Of a stretch of DNA of 64,000 bases, positions 57,638 through 64,000 are shown piece by piece. The DNA is from Pseudomonas sp. QS1027. GTDB lineage: Bacteria > Pseudomonadota > Gammaproteobacteria > Pseudomonadales > Pseudomonadaceae. How positions within the stretch are numbered: position 1 is the first letter of the stretch; every line of letters begins with the position of its first letter. Made by a program: the position numbers and the translations under genes. Location: assembly GCF_002814235.1 (NCBI RefSeq), contig NZ_PHSU01000003.1:1-64000 (forward strand), read 5' to 3'. A model generated the notes under the pieces. The model worked only from the letters and a program-made list of their open reading frames with translations, was not told the origin of the DNA and searched no databases.

Positions 57638-58087
57638 TCAGCGCTTCAGGCGCAGATGCAGCAACGGATAGGGCTGGCCCATGCCATCCTTCTCCGAGCG
57701 ACCTATCACTTCGAAGCCCAGCTTGAAGTAGAAGCCGACGGCCTGTTCGTTCTGTTCGTTGACGTCCAGTTCATCGGCGTTCAGGTGTTCGATGGCGTAG
57801 CGCAGCAACTGCTTGCCCAGGCCCGTGCCGCGTGCCTGCGGGGCGATGAACAGCATCTCGACCTTGCCTGCCGCCACCCCGGCAAACCCGGTGATGCGCT
57901 GGCGCGAATCGCGGGTACAGACCAGCATGACCGCATCCAGGTAGTGGGTCAGCAACATGTTCTTCAGCAGTTCGATGTAGCTGTCCGGCAGGAAGTCATG
58001 GGTGGCGCGCACCGAGGCTTCCCAGAGCCGGGCCAGTTCCGGGTAGTCGCCGGGCTTGGGGGTATGAATGACCGAGAGCTGGGGCAT
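57638..58087 (-). CDS. YjaB-like GNAT acetyltransferase
   Basis: A 149-residue GNAT-fold protein. The acetyl-CoA motif A is EMLFIAPQARGTGLGKQLL, followed by VNEQNEQAVGFYFKLGFEVIGRSE and PYPLLHL, which closely follow E. coli YjaB as I recall it. Substrate unknown. It lies downstream of rimO on the same strand but a strong terminator separates them. Confidence 0.85.
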   Translation of the reverse strand: MPQLSVIHTPKPGDYPELARLWEASVRATHDFLPDSYIELLKNMLLTHYLDAVMLVCTRDSRQRITGFAGVAAGKVEMLFIAPQARGTGLGKQLLRYAIEHLNADELDVNEQNEQAVGFYFKLGFEVIGRSEKDGMGQPYPLLHLRLKR

Positions 58088-58136
58088 ACAGCAGATTCCT
58101 TCCGTCGCGGTAGTGCATGAACCAGACTATAGCCGT

Positions 58137-58175
58137 AAAAAAGCCCCGCATCTCGTTGAAAGTGCGGGGCTTTTC
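58137..58175 (-). terminator. Intrinsic terminator after rimO
   Basis: Read on the minus strand: stem aaaagccccgca / tgcggggctttttt with a loop of about 13 nt and a T6 tail. It isolates rimO from the acetyltransferase gene. Confidence 0.85.
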
Positions 58176-58189
58176 AGATTATTTACGGC

Positions 58190-59527
58190 TTAGAGGGTTT
58201 CCGCCCAGAGGTCGTATTCGTCGGCATCGGTGACACGGCACCAGACCTTGTCGCCAGGCTTGAGGTCGCCGGCACCTTCGATAAACACGTTGCCGTCGAT
58301 TTCCGGGGCGTCGAAGAAGCAGCGACCAACCGCGCCTTGTTCGTCGACTTCGTCGATCAGCACTTCGATCTCGCGACCGATGCGCAGTTGCAGGCGGGCG
58401 GTGCTGATGGCCTGTTGATGGGCCATGAAGCGATCCCAGCGCTCCTGCTTGACGTCATCCGGGACCACGTCCAGGCCGAGGTCGTTGGCCGGTGCACCTT
58501 CGACCGGCGAGTACTGGAAGCAGCCGACGCGGTCGAGCTGGGCGTCGGTCAGCCAGTCGAGCAGGTACTGGAAGTCTTCCTCGGTTTCGCCGGGGAAACC
58601 GACGATAAAGGTCGAACGGATGATCAGGTCCGGGCAGATCTCGCGCCAGTTCTTGATCCGCGCCAGGGTCTTGTCTTCGAACGCCGGGCGTTTCATCGAC
58701 TTGAGGACTTTCGGGCTGGCGTGCTGGAACGGGATGTCCAGGTACGGCAGGATCTTGCCGGCGGCCATCAGCGGGATCAGCTCGTCGACATGCGGGTACG
58801 GGTAGACGTAGTGCAGGCGTACCCACACGCCCAGGGTGCCGAGCGCTTCGCACAGCTCGGTCATGCGGGTTTTCACCGGCGCGCCGTTCCAGAAGCCGGT
58901 GCGGTACTTCACGTCGACGCCATAGGCGCTGGTGTCCTGGGAGATCACCAGCAGTTCCTTGACCCCGGACTTGACCAGGCGCTGGGCCTCGTCGAGTACG
59001 TCACCCACCGGGCGGCTGACCAGCTTGCCGCGCATCGACGGAATGATGCAGAAGCTGCAGCTGTGGTTGCAGCCTTCGGAAATCTTCAGGTAGGCGTAGT
59101 GGCGCGGAGTCAGCTTGATGCCTTGCGGCGGCACCAGGTCGATCAGCGGGTTGTGGTCCTGGCGTGGCGGCACCACCTGGTGCACGGCATTGACTACCTG
59201 CTCGTACTGCTGCGGGCCGGTGACGGCCAGCACGCTGGGGTGCACCTTGCGGATATTGCCTTCTTCTACGCCCATGCAGCCGGTGACGATCACCTTGCCG
59301 TTTTCCTTGATGGCTTCGCCGATCACTTCCAGGGACTCGGCCTTGGCGCTGTCGATAAAACCACAGGTGTTGACCACCACGACGTCGGCGTCCTGGTAGG
59401 TGGACACCACGTCATAGCCTTCCATGCGCAGTTGCGTAAGGATGCGCTCGGAGTCGACCAGTGCTTTCGGGCAACCCAGGGATACGAAGCCGACCTTGGG
59501 GTTGGCTGGCGCGGTAGGGGTGGACAT
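58190..59527 (-). CDS. rimO: Ribosomal protein S12 methylthiotransferase RimO
   Basis: Radical-SAM enzyme that adds a methylthio group to Asp of ribosomal protein S12. The 445-residue protein has the N-terminal UPF0004 domain with cluster cysteines ([34 protein letters not shown]), the radical-SAM motif [16 protein letters not shown] and a C-terminal TRAM domain ([19 protein letters not shown]). Start [14 protein letters not shown] at 59527; the same frame extends 25 codons upstream without conserved sequence. Divergent from kup. Confidence 0.96.
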   Translation of the reverse strand: MSTPTAPANPKVGFVSLGCPKALVDSERILTQLRMEGYDVVSTYQDADVVVVNTCGFIDSAKAESLEVIGEAIKENGKVIVTGCMGVEEGNIRKVHPSVLAVTGPQQYEQVVNAVHQVVPPRQDHNPLIDLVPPQGIKLTPRHYAYLKISEGCNHSCSFCIIPSMRGKLVSRPVGDVLDEAQRLVKSGVKELLVISQDTSAYGVDVKYRTGFWNGAPVKTRMTELCEALGTLGVWVRLHYVYPYPHVDELIPLMAAGKILPYLDIPFQHASPKVLKSMKRPAFEDKTLARIKNWREICPDLIIRSTFIVGFPGETEEDFQYLLDWLTDAQLDRVGCFQYSPVEGAPANDLGLDVVPDDVKQERWDRFMAHQQAISTARLQLRIGREIEVLIDEVDEQGAVGRCFFDAPEIDGNVFIEGAGDLKPGDKVWCRVTDADEYDLWAETL

Positions 59528-59829
59528 GTCTAACCTCGGTATTGGGGTGTCGAGCCACTTGGGACAAGGGCGTCGCGTGGGCGCTGATGCGCCTCTGATC
59601 AAAAAGTGCGCAATTCTAGCGATGGCGGAGGCACTTGACCAGCTTTATGCAGGGAAATGCGACGAGTGCTGCGCTATGCTTCGCCCGATGCGAGTTGCTG
59701 TCATTTTTTGTTTCAAATATCCGATGACTTATAAATCGTCGGCAACTGTAAGAAAAACAGCGCATGCTGCGTGAAAAAGCAAATAGTGCTTCTTGAAAGA
59801 AGCCTTATTCCGGGGTGTAGGAGTAGTTG
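59528..59829. promoter_or_regulatory. Divergent rimO/kup intergenic region
   Basis: 302 bp with no credible gene. The central part is AT-rich (about 59705-59770) with a short imperfect inverted repeat (cgatgacttataaatcgtcg, 59722-59741). Promoters for both genes should lie here. No recognisable riboswitch was seen. Confidence 0.4.
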
Positions 59830-61731
59830 ATGGGTGGTCAGGCAGTGAGTGAGGGGCAGGTCGGGCACTCGACGGCAAAGCCGTTGGGTATGCTGGTAGC
59901 GGCGGTAGGGGTGGTGTACGGCGACATCGGCACCAGCCCGTTATATACCCTCAAGGAGGTGTTCACTGGCGGTTATGGGGTACAGGTCAACCATGATGGT
60001 GTCTTCGGGATCCTGGCACTGATCTTCTGGTCGCTGATCTGGGTGGTTTCGATCAAGTACGTGTTGTTCATCCTGCGCGCCGACAACCAGGGCGAAGGCG
60101 GGATCATGGCCCTCACCGCGCTGGCGCGGCGGGCCTCGGCGTCCTATCCGAAATTGCAGTCGGTACTGGTGATTCTCGGGCTGATCGGTGCGGCGCTGTT
60201 CTACGGCGACAGCATGATCACCCCGGCGATCTCGGTACTCTCGGCGGTCGAGGGTCTGGAAATCGCCTTCGACGGGCTGGAGCATTGGGTGGTGCCGCTG
60301 TCGCTGGTGGTGCTGGTGGCGTTGTTCCTGATCCAGAGGCACGGCACCGCGAGTATCGGCAAGCTGTTCGGGCCGGTGATGGTGGCGTGGTTCGTGATAC
60401 TGGGGATCATGGGGGCCTATGGCATTTCCCTGCACCCTGAAGTGCTGAGCGCGTTGAACCCGATGTGGGGCGTGCACTTCTTTATCGTCCATCCGGGCAT
60501 GGGCGTGGCGATTCTCGGCGCGGTGGTGCTGGCATTGACCGGTGCCGAAGCCTTGTACGCCGACATGGGCCACTTCGGTCGCAAGCCGATTGCCCGTGCC
60601 TGGTTCGCCCTGGTACTGCCGGCGCTGGTGCTGAACTACTTCGGCCAGGGCGCCTTGCTGCTGGGGAATCCGGACGCGGCGCGCAACCCGTTCTATCTGT
60701 TGGCGCCGGACTGGGCGTTGATTCCGTTGGTGGTGCTATCGACCCTGGCGACGGTGATTGCTTCCCAGGCGGTGATCTCCGGGGCGTTCTCCCTGACCCG
60801 CCAGGCGATCCAGTTGGGCTACATCCCGCGCATGCATATCCAGCACACCTCGAGTGCCGAGCAGGGGCAGATCTACATCGGCGCGGTGAACTGGACCCTG
60901 ATGATCGGCGTGATTCTGCTGGTGATCGGGTTTGGCTCCTCCAACGCCCTGGCCTCGGCTTATGGTGTGGCGGTGACCGGGACCATGTTGATCACCAGTA
61001 TCCTGGTGGCGGCGGTGATGCTGCTGTTGTGGAAATGGTCGCCGATCCTGACCGTACCGATCCTGGTGGGTTTCCTGTTGGTGGACGGGCTGTTCTTCGC
61101 CGCCAACGTGCCCAAGATCGTCCAGGGCGGTGCCTTTCCGGTATTGGCGGGGATCGTGCTGTTTATCCTCATGACCACCTGGAAGCGCGGCAAGGAGCTG
61201 CTGATGGACCGCCTCGACGAGGGGGGGCTGCCGTTGCCGATCTTTATTGGCAGTATCCGTGTGCAGCCGCCTCATCGGGTCCAGGGCACGGCGGTGTTCC
61301 TGACCGCGCGGCCGGATGCGGTGCCCCATGCGTTGTTGCACAACTTGCTGCACAACCAGGTGCTGCATGAGCAGGTGGTGTTGCTGACCGTGGTTTACGA
61401 GGATATTCCGCGGGTGCCGGCACAGCGACGGTTCGAGGTCGATGCCTATGGCGAAGGGTTCTTCCGGGTCATCCTGCACTTCGGTTTTATCGATGAGCCG
61501 GATGTGCCTGAGGCGCTGAAGTTGTGCCATCTGGACGAGCTGGATTTCAGTCCGATGCGTACCACTTACTTCCTCAGCCGTGAGACGGTGATCGCTTCGA
61601 AGATCGTCGGGATGGCGCGCTGGCGGGAAAGCCTGTTCGCCTTCATGCTGAAGAACGCCAACGGTAACCTGCGCTTCTTCAAACTGCCGGTGAACCGGGT
61701 GATCGAGCTGGGGACCCAGGTCGAGATCTGA
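59830..61731 (+). CDS. kup: Low-affinity potassium transporter Kup
   Basis: K+/H+ symporter of the KUP/HAK family, 633 residues with about twelve membrane helices followed by a cytoplasmic C-terminal domain (from about residue 470). The signature [19 protein letters not shown] lies at about residues 27-45. [20 protein letters not shown] and [10 protein letters not shown] are further family motifs. ATG at 59830 is chosen over the adjacent TTG. Confidence 0.96.
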   Translation: MGGQAVSEGQVGHSTAKPLGMLVAAVGVVYGDIGTSPLYTLKEVFTGGYGVQVNHDGVFGILALIFWSLIWVVSIKYVLFILRADNQGEGGIMALTALARRASASYPKLQSVLVILGLIGAALFYGDSMITPAISVLSAVEGLEIAFDGLEHWVVPLSLVVLVALFLIQRHGTASIGKLFGPVMVAWFVILGIMGAYGISLHPEVLSALNPMWGVHFFIVHPGMGVAILGAVVLALTGAEALYADMGHFGRKPIARAWFALVLPALVLNYFGQGALLLGNPDAARNPFYLLAPDWALIPLVVLSTLATVIASQAVISGAFSLTRQAIQLGYIPRMHIQHTSSAEQGQIYIGAVNWTLMIGVILLVIGFGSSNALASAYGVAVTGTMLITSILVAAVMLLLWKWSPILTVPILVGFLLVDGLFFAANVPKIVQGGAFPVLAGIVLFILMTTWKRGKELLMDRLDEGGLPLPIFIGSIRVQPPHRVQGTAVFLTARPDAVPHALLHNLLHNQVLHEQVVLLTVVYEDIPRVPAQRRFEVDAYGEGFFRVILHFGFIDEPDVPEALKLCHLDELDFSPMRTTYFLSRETVIASKIVGMARWRESLFAFMLKNANGNLRFFKLPVNRVIELGTQVEI

Positions 61732-61744
61732 TTTCACGGGTATG

Positions 61745-61784
61745 AAAAAGCCCCCGTTGCCTTGCGGCAGCGGGGGCTTTTTCT
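61745..61784. terminator. Bidirectional terminator between kup and virJ-like gene
   Basis: Stem aaaaagcccccgttgcc / ggcagcgggggcttttt with a 4-nt loop; A- and T-runs on both sides let it serve the two converging genes. Confidence 0.9.
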
Positions 61785-61805
61785 TTGGGGGCCTACAGGC
61801 TCACA

Positions 61806-63086
61806 TCATTCGCTTTTGACTTGGCGCTTCTGGATAGCATCCACCAACCGCTTGGCCAGTGCCGGGTAGTTCTCGTCGAAGTGATGACCCCCTGGCAGCT
61901 TCACAGCCTCCCCCACGGCAGTCGTGGTGGTACAGCCACTCTCTTTCACTTCGTCCTGGCCATAGATGCACAGCACCTTGGCCGCTGGCAGCTTGGCCAT
62001 GTCCGGACCGGTGTCGAGTTCCATGCCGGCCTTGCCCAGCCAGCCATCAACGTGGATCTCGAAACTGCCGCTGCGGGCGAACGCCAGCAGGATGATCGCA
62101 TCGACCCGCTGTTGCTCGTTTTCCGGCAGGCGGTTGTAGATCGCCGGCAGGACATCGGCACCAAAGGAGTAACCGGCGAGGACGAAACGCTTGGCGCCCC
62201 ATTTCTGCCGATAGTGCTGCATCAGTTCGGTCAGGTCGGCGGCGCTCTGTTCCGGGCTCTTGTGCTGCCAGTAGTAGCGCAGGGTGTCGATGCCCACCAC
62301 CGGGTAGCCCATCTTCGACATATAACCCGCCGCGTCGCGGTCCAGGTCGCGCCAGCCACCGTCGCCGGAGAGGAACAGGGTCACGGTGTCGCTGGGTTTG
62401 TCCGCCGGGACTTCCACCACTGGAATGGCCAGGCCGCCGTTGTCCGTGCCCACGAGCATCTTGCGCAGTTCGTTGTTCAGCACCTGCGGCAGCTTGATGT
62501 CGTAGTCGCTGATGCTGGTTTCGGCATTTGGCTGGTCGCGCACGAACGCCGCGCTCGGATCATCCGGGCCGTCGTTCCAGGCCACCAGCCAGTGGCCGTG
62601 GGCCGCGGTCTTCGGTACCGGAATGGTGCAATCCGGCTGATCGAGGACGAAGCCCACCGAGATGGCCTGGGCCTTGTCGTTGGCCTGGGACGCCAGCCAG
62701 TTCCAGGCCAGGGACGCACCCGGGCCAACGCCGCTGACCAGGGTCGCCGGGCCTTTCAGTTGTTGCAAGGCATTGTCCAGGGCCTTCTGCTGCAGCGTGC
62801 AGTTGTCCTTGGGCAGGATCACCTGGACGATCAGCGCCGCGCCGCTACGACTGAGTGCGGACAACTGCGTGTCGCTCAGGGCATCTTCGGCGAGGGTGGC
62901 CACGACGACCTGGGCCTTGGGTGTGGTGCCGGGGGTCAGGCGAGTCAGGGTCGAACCGTCGGCCTGGCTCAGGTGTTCAAGAGTCGGTTCCGGCGGGGGG
63001 CGGTTCCAGAACCAGTAGCCGCCTCCCGCAAGTGCGGCCAGGAGCAGCACGATTACCAGTAAAAACCGCCAGGAGCGTTGAATCAT
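61806..63086 (-). CDS. AcvB/VirJ-family aminoacyl-phosphatidylglycerol hydrolase
   Basis: A 426-residue periplasmic protein anchored by an N-terminal helix (FLLVIVLLLAALAGGGYWFW). The C-terminal half is an alpha/beta hydrolase of the VirJ type: LFLSGDGGWRDLDRDAAGYM, the nucleophile Ser in LAGYSFGADVLPA (about residue 302) and His in PGGHHFDENY. The family includes P. aeruginosa PA0919, reported to hydrolyse alanyl-phosphatidylglycerol made by the MprF-type PA0920. The neighbour here is such an MprF gene, overlapping by one base (TGATG), which supports the same pairing. Confidence 0.88.
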   Translation of the reverse strand: MIQRSWRFLLVIVLLLAALAGGGYWFWNRPPPEPTLEHLSQADGSTLTRLTPGTTPKAQVVVATLAEDALSDTQLSALSRSGAALIVQVILPKDNCTLQQKALDNALQQLKGPATLVSGVGPGASLAWNWLASQANDKAQAISVGFVLDQPDCTIPVPKTAAHGHWLVAWNDGPDDPSAAFVRDQPNAETSISDYDIKLPQVLNNELRKMLVGTDNGGLAIPVVEVPADKPSDTVTLFLSGDGGWRDLDRDAAGYMSKMGYPVVGIDTLRYYWQHKSPEQSAADLTELMQHYRQKWGAKRFVLAGYSFGADVLPAIYNRLPENEQQRVDAIILLAFARSGSFEIHVDGWLGKAGMELDTGPDMAKLPAAKVLCIYGQDEVKESGCTTTTAVGEAVKLPGGHHFDENYPALAKRLVDAIQKRQVKSE

Positions 63087-64000
63087 CAGCGTTTCACCAA
63101 TCCAGTCAAGCCGCCCGCAATCAGGGCGGCGGTATCGGCCAATGCGACCAGCGGATCAAGTCCTGCCGGCACGGCCATGTAACGGGGTTCCCAATCAGGC
63201 TGGAACTTGTCCTTGAAGCGACGCAGGCCCTGGAAGTTGTAGAGCTGCTCGCCGCGCTGGAACACCATCGAACCCAGGCGCTGGGTCAGTGGTGCGCCAC
63301 GCCGCGGTTGCAGGCCCGACAACGGCACCATGCCCAGGCTGAAACGTGCGTATCCGTGAGCCTTATAATGCTGAATCAGGCCAACCATCAAGAACTCCAT
63401 GGTCAGCTTGGGGGCTTCGGGGTGCGATCGCATCAGGTCGAGACTGGCCAGTTCATGGCTGTGGGTCTCGAGCAGGTTGGCGAACGCCACCGGGCGGCCT
63501 TCGAAATGGATGATCGCGACGCGGAAGTGATTGATGTACTCGGGGCTGAAACGGCCCAGGGAGAAACCTTTCTCGCGCACGTTCTTGCCGGTGAGCCAGG
63601 CATCGGAGATGACCTTGAGTTCATCCAGCGGTGCCTGCCCCGGTTCGTAGATTTCCAGCGACAGGCCGTCGCGGCTACCGCGGTTCCAGGTGTAGCGCAG
63701 GTCCTTCATCTCCTTGCCCTTGGACTCGAGGTCAAAGCGATGCAGGTCGACCCGGGCTTCTTCGCCGAGCTTGATGGCGGTCAGGCCGATGTCCATGTAG
63801 TACGGCAGGTTCTCCGCACGCACCTGATAGAACACCGGACGGGCATGGTGGGTGTCGCAGAGGTCGCGGAATTGCCAGATCAGTTCGGCACGCTGGCGCG
63901 CCGGGCCGATCGGGTCATACAGCGCCACCAGGCTGCGGCCACGACGGGCATACATCAGGAAGGCGGTATCGGTGGGGTGGAACAGGAACGCCTTGTCGCC
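63086..64000 (-). CDS. mprF: MprF-type aminoacyl-phosphatidylglycerol synthase, C-terminal part
   Basis: The frame is open through the right window edge, so the N-terminal flippase/membrane part lies outside. The visible 304 residues are the cytosolic DUF2156 GNAT-like catalytic domain (GDKAFLFHPTDTAFLMYARR ... RPVFYQVRAENLPYYMDIGL ... KLGEEARVDLHRFDLESKG ... EFLMVGLIQHYKAHGYARFSLGMVPLSG). It moves Ala or Lys from tRNA onto phosphatidylglycerol, lowering membrane negative charge. The hydrolase gene that reverses this follows directly. Confidence 0.93.
   Translation of the reverse strand, partial: GDKAFLFHPTDTAFLMYARRGRSLVALYDPIGPARQRAELIWQFRDLCDTHHARPVFYQVRAENLPYYMDIGLTAIKLGEEARVDLHRFDLESKGKEMKDLRYTWNRGSRDGLSLEIYEPGQAPLDELKVISDAWLTGKNVREKGFSLGRFSPEYINHFRVAIIHFEGRPVAFANLLETHSHELASLDLMRSHPEAPKLTMEFLMVGLIQHYKAHGYARFSLGMVPLSGLQPRRGAPLTQRLGSMVFQRGEQLYNFQGLRRFKDKFQPDWEPRYMAVPAGLDPLVALADTAALIAGGLTGLVKR

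Overview
The window is a chromosomal segment of a fluorescent pseudomonad, most likely of the Pseudomonas fluorescens/chlororaphis/protegens complex. Four things point there: the gene order of the dapC-glnD-map / rpsB-tsf-pyrH-frr block, the GC-rich codon use, a RhlG-type ketoreductase that matches the Pseudomonas protein along its whole length, and intergenic REP elements of the type 'gtaggagccggcttgctgg'. It contains no rRNA or tRNA gene, phage, transposase or CRISPR array that I can see.

Positions 1-4771 (minus strand) hold map, glnD and dapC, the last cut by the left window edge. From about 5000 to 31235 nearly everything is on the plus strand and is a dense essential-gene block. It covers translation (rpsB, tsf, frr), nucleotides (pyrH, pyrG), isoprenoid and phospholipid precursors (uppS, cdsA, dxr, ispD), the envelope stress protease and outer-membrane assembly (rseP, bamA, skp), lipid A and fatty acid synthesis (lpxD, fabZ, lpxA, lpxB, accA, kdsA), replication (rnhB, dnaE), tRNA modification (tilS), glycolysis (eno) and division (ftsB). 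Intrinsic terminators after rpsB, tsf, rseP, rnhB and kdsA divide it into sub-operons.

Positions 31245-34215 carry a LysR regulator divergent from the glutathione-dependent formaldehyde detoxification pair adhC-fghA. Then ispF-truD-surE-pcm-nlpD-rpoS follow. A perfect PsrA-type palindrome lies inside nlpD and probably marks the rpoS promoter.

After the rpoS terminator (39453) the content becomes accessory: a His-rich SEC-C protein, a WHy-domain lipoprotein, an unknown protein with C-terminal repeats, YchJ, a methyltransferase-like protein, a DUF1145 membrane protein, a secreted collagen-like protein, a CopD-like membrane protein, DinG, a secreted agarase-like glycoside hydrolase, an EstB-type serine hydrolase, an OmpA-domain lipoprotein with a lysine/alanine-rich tail, PdxH, a SlyB-type lipoprotein, NhaA, a Cds1-like PLP enzyme, RhlG, a DUF1456 protein, an RsuA/RluF-type protein that seems to lack its catalytic aspartate, a YjaB-like acetyltransferase, RimO, Kup and an aminoacyl-phosphatidylglycerol hydrolase/synthase pair cut by the right edge. 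Three REP/REPIN elements of one family and one of another sit between these genes.

I did not find a convincing new multi-gene system. The most useful leads are single-locus: the PsrA box, the terminator/start overlap at ispF, the pseudouridine-synthase active site, the small unknown proteins downstream of rpoS and the unusual OmpA lipoprotein.
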